Notes under the pieces: generated by a model
The model's input: only the letters and a program-made list of their open reading frames with translations
Told to the model about the DNA's origin: nothing
The model's database searches: none
Translations under genes and position numbers: made by a program
In this document: positions 22,950-34,380 of the stretch, piece after piece
How positions within the stretch are numbered: the stretch's first letter is position 1
How the letters are laid out: each line of letters begins with the position of its first letter
NCBI GenBank assembly: GCA_025175895.1
Contig: CM045993.1
Coordinates: forward strand, 47,000,621 to 47,064,620
DNA length: 64,000 bases
Direction: 5' to 3'
Origin: Wurfbainia villosa
Taxonomy: Eukaryota; Streptophyta; Magnoliopsida; Zingiberales; Zingiberaceae

Positions 22950-23890
22950 ACATGATGAAGATAGGATGCTAGATGGATTAGGTTAAGTGTTTGACCTTAA
23001 AAACCCAAGGGACCATTCGACCAAGACCTTGTTTGAGCTTTCCATGAAGATCCATGCCATATCTTGTGTGAACATGATGAAGATAGGATGCTAGATGAAT
23101 TAGGTTAAGTGTTTGAACTTTTATGACCTTGAAAACCATTCGGTCAAGCCACTCTAAACCCCTATATGTTCTTTTATGCCATGCTATAGCCAAGTTCATG
23201 CTATGTTTTGATAGTAAAAGAAGATAACATGATGTTTGGTTAACCTAGATTTAAGTGGATGAACTTCTAAGCCTTGGACCATTCGACCAAGCCACTTTAG
23301 ACCCATATGTGTGTTCTTTTATGCCATGTTTAGATGAGCTTAGGCTAAGTTTTGATGCTAGATGAAGATAACATGTTCTATGCTAGGTTTTAAATGAGTT
23401 CATGCCATGTTTGATGTTAGAAGAAGATAATATGTTCTATGCTATGTTATAGATAAGTCCATGCTATGTTTTGATGGTAAATGAAGATAACATGTTGTTT
23501 GTTTAACCTAGGTTTATGTGGATGAACCTTTAGGCCCTTTGAACCATTCGGCCAAGTCCATCTAGACCCCTAAGGTGTCTTCTATGCTATGTTTTGCATG
23601 AGTTCATAATGACTTTTGGTGTTAGATGAAGATAACATGCTCTATGCTAGGTTTTAAATGAGTTTATTGTTTGGTTAACCTAGATTTAAGTGGATGAACC
23701 TTAAGCCTTTGAACCATTTGGCCAAGACCCCTAATATGTTTCTATGCCATGTTTGATTGAGTTCATGATGACTTTTGATGTTAGATGAAGGTAACATGTT
23801 GTTGGTTAACCTAGAGTTAAGTGGTTGAGCCTCATGTCCTTTAAACCCATTCGGCCAAGGTTTAATTAAAACCCTAAGTGCCCTCCCATG
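22950..23890. repeat. diverged repeats of a CCATTCGGCCAAG segment in E8
   Basis: Copies of a block running from ACCATTCG(G/A)CCAAG through AAGATAACATG to TTAGGTTAACCTAGATTTAAGTGG recur every 100-240 bp, diverged and of unequal length. No coding potential. Confidence 0.65.
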
Positions 23891-24116
23891 CCATGCTTTA
23901 TGTGTTAAAGAACTAACATGTGGTTAGTTAGACCATATATAAGTTGTTTGGTGTTTAAAACTTTGATAGAACTCCATGAAGTTTAGGTCATTCCATGTAT
24001 ACTTGTTTATGATGTTTATACCTTATGCCATGCTTATATGTGTGTGATGTTGTGATCATGTTATGCTTATTACCTCGTAATTGTATGAATGTATGATGTT
24101 TTATAAAGAAGGAACA

Positions 24117-24325
24117 TGATATGCATGAAAAGAATATGATATGTTATGAAGAAGAAATATGTTATGGTGAATGATATGTTATGAAGAAGAAATATGTTAT
24201 GAAAACCATATGATATGTTATGAAGAAGAAGTATGTTATGATATGAAGAAGAAAAACATGATATGCCATGATAAGGAATATGATATGTTTATGAAATGAA
24301 ATATGATATGTTATGATAAGAAGCA
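24117..24325. repeat. ATGATATGTTATGAAGAAGAA repeats in E8
   Basis: About six imperfect copies of a 30-36-bp unit rich in ATATGTTATGA and AAGAAGAAAT. Confidence 0.75.
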
Positions 24326-24389
24326 TGTATGTATTTTACTTTCTGCATGGCTTGTATCAGGACCCTAACAAGGTCCAAAGGGATGGGCT

Positions 24390-24610
24390 CCTAAGTTGCC
24401 CTAGGCCGACGGATTTAGATCGGGCCTAGGATGGACTTCTATGTTATGATTACCCCTAGGTCGACGGTCATAGTACGGACCTAGTACGGGATGGGCTCCC
24501 AGATGCCCTAGGCCGACAGACTAAGATCGGGCCTAGGATGGACTTCTATGTTATGATGATGGTCCCTAGGTCGACGGACTAAGATCGGGCCTAGTAACCT
24601 AGTAGGTTCG
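24390..24610. repeat. CCTAGGTCGACGG repeats in E8
   Basis: Three to four units containing CCTAGG(T/C)CGACGG, GATCGGGCCTAG and ATGGGCTCC. A related region is found in E3 at 3220-3350. Confidence 0.7.
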
Positions 24611-24764
24611 AGATTAGTTGTCTCGGGTCTATTTAGGGATGCACGCTATGATGATGATGATGTGGTACAATGCCGGGCCCAATATGTTGAGAGTTATGTT
24701 CAAATACCTATGATATATGTTTTCGAAGAGCATCCTGCATATACCATTATGTTATGTCTGCTCA

Positions 24765-25110
24765 TGTTATGATGTTATTTGTTATATATGTTACATGTTA
24801 CGTTTGCTTACGTTATGTATGTTTACATGTTATGATTGTCATGTTATATATGTTTACATGTTATGTTTGCTTATGTTATATATGTTTACATGTTATGTTT
24901 GCTTATGTTACATATGTTTACATGTTATGCTTGCTTATGTTATGTATGTTTACATGTTATGATTGTTATGTTATATATGTTTACATGTTATGTTTGCTTA
25001 TGTTATACATGTTATGTTTGCTTATGTTACATATGTTTACATGTTATGCTTGCTTATGTTATATATGTTTACATGTTATGCTTGCTTATGTTTGGTATGT
25101 TTACATGAAT
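24765..25110. repeat. 33-bp tandem repeat in E8
   Basis: About ten units of CATGTTATG(T/C)TTGCTTATG plus TTATATATGTTTA, with a few 30-bp and shortened units. It generates long spurious open frames of repeated Leu-Cys-Tyr-Val sequence in all three plus frames. Confidence 0.88.
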
Positions 25111-25998
25111 GTTATGCTTATATGTGTTATATGATCATGTCACTACTCTATGCTTGATGTTGATGTATGGTTTTTGTGAGTAGGATAGGATCTTACTAAG
25201 CCTATGTGCTTATAGTTTATGTTCCCTTGTACTGCAGATAAGAGTAAGGGGTGGATAAACTAAAGGGAGCAGCAGGAGGGGCAAAGTGTGTGTGGTAGTG
25301 GCATGGTGGAGGAGATCTATTATGTTCTTTATGCATGTTTTCCCTAACATGATTTTGTTTATGGACTTGAACTAAGCACTAAGTACTTATGAAATAATGA
25401 TGCATGCGCTATGTTAAGAAGAAGTATTTATGAAATGACGATGCATGTTTATGTTTAAAAGAAAACAAAATATGTCTAAAGTCTTCCGCTGTAAGAAGTA
25501 CGATATGTGTAGTCTTCCGCTATAATGTATGTATGTACGGTCGCGTCACGTGCCGCCCCTCCGGACCCTTGGAAAGGGCGGACGTGACAACCTTGGTGTC
25601 GGCTTCCACTTGTCTTTTTATGGCGTTCGTCCATTGATCATAATCCAACGATTCACCCACTTCATTCGTAGGAAGCGTGAATTCGGTTTGGATTACGATC
25701 CACATCTCGATTTGGATCTTTAGGAAGCACTCCATCCGACCCTTCCAGTAATGGAAGTCATCTCCATTGTAAAACGGAGGTCGGACGGTGCTAAACCCTT
25801 CGAGATGAGCCATTTAGACAAAAAAACAATACCTCGCAAAAACAAAAACAACCAAATGTACCAAGACTTTTCGTCTTGGATTAGTAGTGCAGAAGAATGA
25901 AATCAAACAAAACAAAAAAGTCGAAAAACCAAAAATAAATAAGAAAAATCTGTTAAAAGTTGCTAGATTGGTGGTTTCACCAAATTGTAGCGCCCTCG

Positions 25999-26010
25999 GC
26001 TCTGATACCA
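25999..26010 (-). other. E7 primer-binding site
   Basis: Minus strand TGGTATCAGAGC, complementary to initiator tRNA-Met. The leader between it and gag carries the CCAAGAC/GTCTTGG hairpin at 25861-25879. Confidence 0.9.
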
Positions 26011-26012
26011 CT

Positions 26013-27063
26013 TATTGGATCGATATGAGCGCTAATGGGGGGGGGGGGGAGTGAATAGCGCAAAATAATTTTTCGTTCGTTCGTCGATTCGATAAGCGAT
26101 AAGAGTAAAGTGAAGCGGAAAGTAATGTAAGACAAATGCAATTTTTACTTGGTTGATAGCCTTCCGGCTGCTAATCCAAGGCCCTAACGGTCCTAGACCG
26201 TGTACGAAGGGCAAATCACTAAAATACTACTCTTCGTTGGAGGTAGGAGTAAGCGAGTACAAGAAATAGCAAAGACTCAAGGTAGAGGGACACTCCCCCT
26301 CTCCTCGTTGCGATTAAAGCTCCGATAAAGGTAAAGTTTACAAGATTTGAAATGAACTTAAAGTAAAGCTTTTACCGATGACCTAAGAGATGGAATTTAA
26401 GCCTGGATTGTCATCATTTCGGCAATGCTTCGTCGTCGTAGGATCGTCGTAGAGTAGCGGCATTGCGGGAGCAATTGAGAGCACTTGGGATTGATGAAAT
26501 GGTGAAGAATGACCCTTCTTTTATAGCCTTGAGAAACCCTAATCGTTCAGATCTTGTTCCTATCACCAAAGCCACCTCACCCTTGAAGAAAGGGATGAGT
26601 TTTTAACTCTCCTCAAAGCTATAATTTGACCATAAGTCGACTGCTCAACCCTAATAGTGCAGTCGACTGTTGCTAGGGTTTCCAACTGCAATGAAGAGTT
26701 AGCTTAAAAATGCAGTTAATATAAGTAAATTTGATGGCCATTTACCATCCGATCTTGACTTAGACCTTCCATGGGAAGTCTTGGTCGGATCGTCGCCTAA
26801 ACACGTCCCCGTACGGAGGACACGACCTTACTTACGCTCTCTCACATGAGCTTACCTCAACCTTTTACCTTTGAAGCTTCGCTTCCTGTCTCAACCTGAT
26901 TTCTTCAGCTACCTCCGAAGTCCTCTAGGTGTCGCCGACCTTCGGCTTAGCTTAGCATTCCTGCACACTTGATTCAGCTCATGAGATAACGATGTAAACT
27001 TAACTTTGTGTTTTTTCCATAATCAAAATATAGGTTCGATTATCTAGAGCCCATGTACCAACA
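26013..27063 (-). repeat. E7 5' LTR
   Basis: 1051 bp, colinear with the 3' LTR with scattered differences; it lacks about 30 bp of the palindrome cluster and has a short duplication near 26435 (CGTCGTAGGATCGTCGTAG). Confidence 0.9.
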
Positions 27064-27068
27064 CGGAC

Positions 27069-28336
27069 GATTCATTCGACGAATCACTCCCTCAAACCAA
27101 TCCACTAATCTCTCCTTTTGCCCAAGACAAGTTGGGAGGTAACCTCTTTACACCAACTCCTCTTCTCACAAAATAATATGAATGAAAATAGAGAATAAAG
27201 GAGTAAAAACACTTGGAAGACGTGGGAGCACTTAGAGCATGAATAGGAGTGGAAGCATTAGGTGCCCCAAGTCCCCCAACCCCTCTTTTTATAGGGAAGA
27301 AAGGTTTCTTCCCGTTGGGCATGCAACAGTCGACTGTTGCATGCCATCAGTCGATTGCCACTCTAATGGCCGACTCCCAACGACTTCTGACTTACCGTTG
27401 TCACCGTCTAACGGTAGCTTTGGCAGTCGATTGCTGATATCAGCAGTCGACTGCTGCCTGCATAATTGACTGATCAGTCGACTACGAGTGGTTCTATGCC
27501 TATGTTCATCCATAGCAGTGGACTTCCATCCCTTGGCAGTCGACTGATGGTGCAGTAGTCGACTTCCAACTCTAGTAGTTGACTGCTGGGCTAGAAACAC
27601 CTCAGTCGAACACCAGTTGACAATCACTTGACTTAGAGCAGTTGACTGTTATCTATAGAAGTCGACTGATGTTAGGTAAAACCTCAAACAAACACTTGTT
27701 TGAGCATCCGACGGTCGGGTAAATCTCAGACCACTTGTTTGAGCATCCGACACTTCCATTCATCGGGTAGAAACCTCAAACTCATGTTTGAGCATCCGAC
27801 TTATCCAATTGTCGGGTAAAACTTCAAACACAAGTTTGAGCGTCCGACTTGTCGAGTAAAACCTCAAACCTAAGTTTGAGCGTCCGACACTTGACTTAGT
27901 CATTCGAGCAAGTTCACCTAGTTGAGCTACCCCGTCCCGGGTTATAATTGCTCACTCTCATCTCCCATGAAGTCCCTCGCCTCGAAGCTCTCTTCGGCCT
28001 GTGTCCCTCGGATGCACTAAGCCGTCGGCTCCTCTAGTGCCATCCTTCGTGTCTCACCACGAAGTCTGCTTCCTTTGGCTTCACTTCATTTGCTCCTCAT
28101 CCGATGGTCCCTCGGATGCACCAAGCGCATGACTTCTGTAATGCCATCATTCACTGATTCAGGGACCTGAGCCATGAGATGGTGAACTCGCCAATGCTTC
28201 ATCAAGTCAACACATGTGTGATTCACTTAAGTCCTGCACAACTTAAACACACACATCAAATCACATAAACAACCTAACTTAAACCCTTTGCCACACACAT
28301 CAAAACCAAACCATACTTGGGTTGATTGCCCTAACA
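27069..28336 (-). repeat. E5 5' LTR, main piece
   Basis: Continues the LTR started at 18831, colinear with 8089-9328. TATA box at 27285-27293; palindromes 27330-27670; hairpin minisatellite 27670-27888, again five units, with independent substitutions relative to 8668-8885. Confidence 0.88.
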
Positions 28337-28761
28337 AAGTGTTGGTGCATTTCAGGGTCCTTCAAGCTCATCCAAGCAACCAATAAGCAAAGCATTTAAA
28401 GCGATCTTCTGTAAAGTGTTCTTTACATAGTGTTGTATTTCTTTGTATTTGCTTGTGTTTTTGTATTACTGTTGTAATCTTGTGTACGAGGTTTCTCCAC
28501 CTCTGGATTATTCTAAGAAGGAGTTTTATTAGTGGTGTGTGTATCACTAGAGCTTACTTAGCTTGATCCGTGGAGTAGGAACCTTAAGGTTCGGAACCAT
28601 GTTATATTGTTGCCTTGTACTTGTGTATTCATCTTCATATTCATATTTGTATCTTGCATTTTTGCTGCGCTAACTGAATTCTAGAGACGAACGATCGAAT
28701 TCCAACATCACTCATGAAAACACTATTCACCCCCCTCTAGCGCGACGTTCGATCCCCTACA

Positions 28762-29808
28762 GAGAGTTCTTACACTGCTTGCCTACATGCATAGCACATA
28801 CATGGAAACTCTCTGCTGCTTACTCATAACACTCACATAACAATCTTCTTCATCCACCATCCCCTACATACTTCCTCACAAGAATTATATGGGGGGGGGG
28901 GGGGGTCATGAACATGAGATAATGGATTAACCACCATCCCATGATCCCACTTAGCATGCCCCTACGTGGCCATTATCCCACATATCCCACTTGCACACGT
29001 GGACATATATATTTTCATTACTAAATCACATCTCATGTGATCCATCACATCACCCCTATTGGGCTTTCACACATAGTTGGAGGTAGTGCAGCTTGCGAGT
29101 GCACCTGCAAACAGAAACTATTGAATGCACTTGTTAGGATAATTGAGTAGTCATCTTTGTATCATAAGATATAATATCTCACTGCATCCCAAATGCAAGA
29201 TTAATTACATCCATCGAGCTCCTTTCCTCATCGAAAGTAATCCCCTAATTTTTCTCAATTTTATATTCACTAATATGTTTAATCTCTACACGGATAAATA
29301 TAAAAGACTAGTCAGTGAATATTTAATAATGATGTATTATCAATTGGTCTTCCTTTTTCCAAATTAGAATCTATCAACCATAATTCAGCTGCTTTCCTAA
29401 ACCTGTCCTCAGACCTTAATTTATCTTCTGAGCCATTGGTAAACAGACTAAAGTAGTAAATACTGAATCAAGACCTCAAGAAATAGCCGAAAGCAAAAAG
29501 GGTATAAGAGATCCCACCCAGAAAATCTCGGATCTCACACAGTGGGGCTCGGGGATCTCAATTACTATTTCAAGTAATATGACTCCTACTTTCTCAAGTC
29601 GATTTATCACACGTGGTATGAAACACGTGTCACAGTGTTACTCTCTATTTCTCATAATGACATATGTCAGATTTCTTTAACATTGTGTAGGTATGAGACT
29701 CAATCTACACATAAGACTCTACCCAGAGATTTCAGAGAGAGTACCTCAATGATAATATCACAAATCACAGGTGATATCTGTGATCTCAAACCTGGCTACT
29801 TACAGGTA
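28762..29808. other. unassigned non-coding piece of E9
   Basis: 1.05 kb without recognisable protein. It has a 17-G run near 28891 and repeated GAGATC/GATCTC phrases (29510-29560, 29770-29790), as well as CACGTG motifs (29610-29630). It is probably the 3' LTR region of E9, inferred only from position. Confidence 0.4.
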
Positions 29809-30292
29809 ATATGTGTAGGGGATCGGTTGTAGCGCTAGAGAAGGTGAATAGCGATTTTTGCTTGCCTTCGATGGTTGCGTGATCGTTTATAATTTGTTAG
29901 TAACGTGCAGCGGAATAATAAAGTAAAACAATAAATACAAGCACACACCACAAGACAAGAGTATTTACGTGGTTCAAAACTAGGGTTCTTACTTCACGGG
30001 TCGAGCTCTAGTTGAACTCTAGTGATGCACACCATCACTATCAAACCTCTCCTTCTTTATATGACAACAGAGGTGGAGAAATCTCTTACAAAATATTTAC
30101 AATAATAAACAACAAGATACAAGCAAATACAACAAGCAAATGAAAACTAGAAGTGAAAACACTTTACAAATGTGAGCTTTTGAATACTTGATCTTTGGTT
30201 GCTTTAGGAATGCCTTGAAAGTCTGGAATGCAGCAGCAATTTCCCTTCAACTTCCTCAAGAAACACTTGCTTCAACCCTCCTTCTTGAGCTC

Positions 30293-30301
30293 CTTATAAA
30301 G
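30293..30301 (-). promoter_or_regulatory. TATA-like box of E10
   Basis: Minus strand TTTATAAGG, just before the palindrome cluster on the U3 side. Confidence 0.5.
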
Positions 30302-31126
30302 CTGCAACTTGGGCTGTTTTTTGCCTTCTAGTTGACTGCTCTTACCTAGCAGCCGACTGGTCTCAATGTCGTTGTCTCACAATGACTCCATCCACGCTAG
30401 AATTTGTCCAACAAACACCCCAGCAGTCGACTACTGCCCAATAGTCGACTGGCCAGTCGACTATGTAACAATTTGTGTCCGTGTCCACTTATATCAGTCG
30501 ACTACTCGTCCCTAGCAGTCGATTGCTCAACCCTAGCAGTTAACTGCCAGAGCCACATATCAGCAATTGAGCCTCAATTGACTACTTGACCAGTCGGCTG
30601 GGGCATAACCCCAGTCGACTGCTCCGAGTCAACTAGGCTCTTGAGTGTCAAACACTCGGCCAGTCGACTGATCCATAACCCCAATCGACTGGTAAACCTC
30701 AAACATGATGTTTACTCCAAGTATGATCCCTTCATACTTGATTGACCACCGTTACCCTAGACCTAATTCTTCTAGCCACTTCCGTCAGCCTCACGCTCTT
30801 AGGGTCCCTCCGAATCCTCAACAACTAATTCACTCTTGGCGCTAGCCTTCAAGTGCTTCCATCTGCTATGTTATGCTAACTGGGTCTCTTTTGCCAAGGC
30901 TCATTTGGACTTATGTCGCTAAGACTCTATGCTTGGACATTATGCTATCAAAACCTCACCCTTGGACTTCCTTGCCAAGATCCATTTGGATTTACACCGC
31001 TGAGACTATACACTGTCAAAACTACACTCTTAGACTTTCCAATTGCCAAGCCTCAATGCTTGGACTTTCATCGTCAAGACTACACACTTCGACATATGTG
31101 GCCAAGACTTCACTCTTGGACTTTTC

Positions 31127-32591
31127 TGTAGAAGATCCTTGGAAGCTAGAGGGGGGGGGTGAATAGTTTCGATTCGTTACGTCGATAAAATCGTTCGCAT
31201 TCGTCTACAATTCTAGTTAGCGTGCAGCGAAAATAGAAATAATGCAATAACGAAATAGACAAATACGCAAACACACAAATACACAAGTATTTAACGTGGT
31301 TTGGAACCAAATGGTTCATAGTCCATGGATTAAGCTCTAAAGAGCTCTAGTGATGCACACGCAACCACTAATCACAAATACTCCTTCTCGACACAAGTCG
31401 GAGGCGGAGAAACCTCGCATAAATATTCTTACAACAATAAGAAACAGATACAAGCAATTACAATAATGAAATACAATGCAAGTAAAGAAAACTATTTTAC
31501 AATTGCTCTTTTGAATGCTTGATCTTTGGTTCCTCGAATTACACTTGGAGTCCCTGATTTACAGCAGTAAATCGCCCCAAAAGCCCTCAAGAAATGCTAG
31601 TGAAATTCTCCTCCACGAGCTCCATTTAAAGCTTCAACTTGGGCTGAAAATCGCCGATCAGTCGACTACTCGGGACCATCAGTCGACTGATGCCACTATT
31701 GTCATGAGACAACGGCTAGATCAATGCTAGAAAAATCCAACGGATCCATCATCAGTCGACTGATTGAGCCTTCACTCGACTGCTAACCCCAGCAGTCGAG
31801 TTAGACTCAATTCTATGCCTGAAAAATCGAGCACTAGTCGACATCGATCGATCACGATCGGCCGATCGCTTCACTAATCACCCACTACCCACTCGCAATG
31901 ATCGCAGGCCAATTCCCGCAATAAATCTTAGTTGATCACGCTCGACTGCCACATGGCACCAGTCGACTGGCACACCTCAAACATGAGGTTTTAACCCAAG
32001 TATGGTTCCCCCATACTTGCTAGACCACCCTTAGCCTAGACCTAAGCCTTCTAGCCACCTTCGTCAGCCTCATGCCTCTCGGATCTCTCCAAGTCATCCA
32101 TGACTTATTCATCCATTGCACTAGCCTTCAGGTGCTTCTATCGGCTATGTCATGCTAATGGTGTCTACACCGCCAAGGCACATTGGACTTACGCTGCCAA
32201 GACTCCGCTTGGACTTTACGCCGCCAACCATTGGACTTATGCTGCCAAGACTCTTGCTTGGACTTTACGCCGCCAATATCAAATCCGTTGGACTTCTCAA
32301 ATGCCAAGACTAAAGTTTGGACTTTCTCTTGCCAACCCATATTGGACTTTCCATACCAAGACCCATGCTTGGACTTTCCTTGCCAACCCATGTTGGACTT
32401 TCCATTGCCAAGACTAATGCTTAGACATTCCCAAATGCCAAGTGTCCCACTTGGACTTTTCGTGCCAAGTACCCAAGACTTGTACTTTCCCATGACAATT
32501 ACATTGTCATATGTTTTTGTCGAACATCAAAACATCTCTCGAGTCAAGCTTGAGTCCTGATCAATCGTGACCTGGGTCGATTGCACCAACA
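31127..32591 (-). repeat. E11 3' LTR
   Basis: TGTAGAAGATCCTTGG to ...GATTGCACCAACA. G run near 31151-31159; TTTAAA at 31625-31630 stands where other copies have TATA; palindromes 31655-31970, with a GATCG-rich block near 31840-31880; CCAAG/CTTGG array 32160-32500. Confidence 0.9.
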
Positions 32592-32607
32592 ATCTCCTCC
32601 TTTTTGA
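32592..32607 (-). other. E11 polypurine tract
   Basis: Minus strand TCAAAAAGGAGGAGAT directly before the 3' LTR. Confidence 0.8.
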
Positions 32608-34380
32608 TGTTTGACAAAAACCAAACAAACCATTGAGTTAGACCATCTAACTCAAACCAATCATCCCCATCAATTTTCCCAATTGATGTCATTCTCCCAA
32701 TTAGCTCTCCCCCTTTTTGACTAACATCAAAAAGGTTCTTTCCAAGGAGGTCAATGTCCCATGTCCCAATGAGATCTTACAATCTCCTCCTTGGTCCAAA
32801 AATACCTAGGATGCCTACCATCTTCCTAGTGATAAGTCCCATATCACTAAACAGAGGCAATCTTATACACTCTCCCAATTTCCAAATTGGGTATCTCAAA
32901 ATCCCATTTTCCCTCCTCATGAGGAAAAATAACATCTATCATCCCTTGATGGATACCTCCCCCTAAAGGCTTTCTCCCCCTTGACTATTGCACCAACAAT
33001 GTCCTTGGGAAGTCCCTAAGCCAATAGGAACTTTAAACCATCAAAATTAAGGCCTAAAGTTCAACATTGAACTTTTCCTCACCTTAAAATTGATACAAAC
33101 CCTAAAAAACTCTCCTAATCCATATCCAATGGATTTTCACCCTTTATAATGCTTCCCAAAGCATATCTTAGGGTTAGGAGTGGTTAGGAAACTTTACCGT
33201 AGTCGAAAACGGGCTAAACAACTTTGTTTTTCCCGAAATTAGCTTGGCAATCAATTTTATCAGAGATTAGTCGACTTCCATCTCCATCAGTCGACTGCCA
33301 CCAAGGGTAGTCGACTGATAATTGAAAATCTCGATTTTCAGTTATCAAAAATGAGATTTGAAAATTTATAAATAATTATACGTATATCGAAAAATCATGA
33401 AAATTCATACGTATACTACTTATGACCAATACAATGGGTGAAAAATATTTGAAAATTATTTTACCCATAAAATAGTGAAATTGACACAAAGTTCAAAACC
33501 ATTGAAATTTCAATGTTTTGGCCCTACTTTGTATCAATTTCATCAATGATGATTGCTATCAAAAGATAGGATTCACCAAGGTTTTCTAAAATGATTTTGA
33601 AACCTTATTTTGGATCATATTCCTTGGGCTCAATGTACATGACTTGTACACAAGCTTTCCCAATGATCCACAAATAAAATTAGATGAGTTTTAGTTCATC
33701 TAGATGTAAAAACTATGCACCTTGAACTTAACTCATATCCTAACATCTCACATGTATCTAGGGTGTATAAATACACATACATGTCAATGTAATGTGAGAT
33801 ATGGGTTTTGTTCTCCTAATCTAGGGTTTCATGCATTTTCCTAAGGCAACACTACTTGATTCCCTTATAAATGGGACTCTAAGTCATGCCATTGTCCTTA
33901 AATCAATTTTAATCAAATTCAAATGAATAAATGATTATGGCATTAATGATGGTATAAATAAACACATGCTCATAATCATGATGTCATGACATATTAAATG
34001 ATTAAACATAGATATGATATCATGGCATGTTATATGACAAATCAAGCATGACAAATAAAGGGTATAGGTATAATAATACCTAAATTTAATATTAGTTGCC
34101 ATTTGATATAATCAAGTATATTTTTCCATATTATCCCTTTTCTCCCAGGTGAGTCAAAAACCCAAAATGACACACTATGACTTCTAAACCTAAATTGTGC
34201 CAATTTAATTGATTTTTTCATAATTCCAAAAATGTACTGGCACATCCTAAAATCTTTTAGGATCATAATATCAAATCTATTTTCAAGGTATCCATAACCT
34301 TGAAAATTACCTAAAGTGTCACCTTTACCATGGTTAGGTTAACTACCCTTCCATTTAAAGTTGGCACACCCTAAACCCAT
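32608..34380 (-). other. E11 spacer between gag and PPT, no coding domain
   Basis: 1.77 kb, AT-rich, colinear with the E6 spacer. It has three GTCGAC-type sites at 33265-33320 and the stem-loop at 33744-33801. Confidence 0.7.
33744..33801. other. conserved spacer stem-loop, E11 copy
   Basis: CATCTCAC (33744-33751) against GTGAGATA (33794-33801), seven of eight pairs, with the same ACATGTA/TACATGT inner arms as E6. Confidence 0.68.

Larger units (their letters stand above)
22385..25589 (+). mobile_element. E8: solo LTR of 3.2 kb, probably Ty3/gypsy
   Basis: Begins TGTAACGCCCGTAAAA and ends GGCGGACGTGACA, flanked by GCCTT (22380-22384) and ACCTT (25590-25594), a 5-bp duplication with one change. 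It sits in the gag of E7. It is the same family as E3 in the opposite orientation (shared CTGCAGATAAGAGTAAGG / reverse at 2490). No ORF with a domain is present. It carries several tandem arrays. Confidence 0.82.
21340..25813 (-). pseudogene. E7 gag, interrupted by E8 and frameshifts
   Basis: ATG at 25813 opens MAHLEGFSTVRPPFYNGDD and continues to about 25595. After E8 it resumes at 22379 (LSKEELNCISPFISAKDLWN ... QLHARIQDIVNSLHSIGQ), then an acidic Ser/Glu-rich part (EESESESEAEYES), a coiled coil (21595-21960: LAKFEFRVESFLEEVETLKQE), and a conserved tail containing NLNRLLETQRAVYN and WVPKTLL. Several frameshifts separate the parts. No CX2CX4HX4C knuckle is visible, as in E15 and unlike families II and III. 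Confidence 0.8.
19053..27063 (-). mobile_element. E7: complete gag-only LTR retrotransposon (family I), hosting E8
   Basis: The CGGAC duplication (19048-19052 and 27064-27068) is perfect. LTRs are 19053-20125 and 26013-27063, with PPT at 20126 and PBS at 25999-26010. Without E8 the element is 4.8 kb and its internal region 2.68 kb, with gag only. Both LTRs start TATTGGATCG, so the terminal G had already changed to A before insertion or in the source copy. It sits in the 5' LTR of E5. Confidence 0.93.
7870..28336 (-). mobile_element. E5: gag-only copia-type LTR retrotransposon (family II), hosting E6 and E7
   Basis: The left part holds the 3' LTR (7870-9328), PPT, spacer and the 3' half of gag. 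E6 interrupts gag at 11444/18244. The 5' part of gag, PBS (18818-18828) and the 5' LTR follow, the latter split by E7 (18831-19052 and 27069-28336). Removing both insertions leaves about 5.65 kb: LTRs of 1.46 and 1.49 kb and 2.7 kb internal. No pol is present. Flanking AAGCA (7865-7869) and AAGTG (28337-28341) are best read as an AAGCG duplication whose CpG decayed on opposite strands. Confidence 0.88.
1298..28761 (+). mobile_element. E2: plus-strand solo LTR (copia-type, family IV), split into three pieces
   Basis: Pieces are 1298-1731, 7474-7869 and 28342-28761. They align in order with the plus-strand LTR E13 (44091-45341): the U3 minisatellite of CCAAG/CTTGG units, the segment GGTATGATGCCCTCATACTT-like, the GTCGAC palindromes, the TATA region and U5, ending ...TCCCCTACA at 28761 after a reverse poly-G motif (ATTCACCCCCCTCTAG). 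E3 is inserted at GAGTC and E5 at AAGC(G). The first 200 or more bases of U3 are missing compared with E13. No PBS follows 28761, so this is a solo LTR or a deleted element. Confidence 0.7.

Noticed and set aside
24717..25157. Long plus-strand open frames in three frames with Leu/Cys/Tyr/Val repeats
   Set aside because: They are translations of the 33-bp AT-rich tandem repeat in E8. All frames stay open only because the unit length is a multiple of three and lacks stops.
22385..25589. E8 as a complete short element with its own coding region
   Set aside because: It has no PBS, PPT or paired LTRs inside, and matches E3 end to end. A solo LTR is the simpler reading.
28885..28910. 17-base G run as an assembly gap or error
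   Set aside because: G runs of 6-17 recur in many places with proper flanks, so they are real slippage-prone sequence, though exact lengths may be unreliable.
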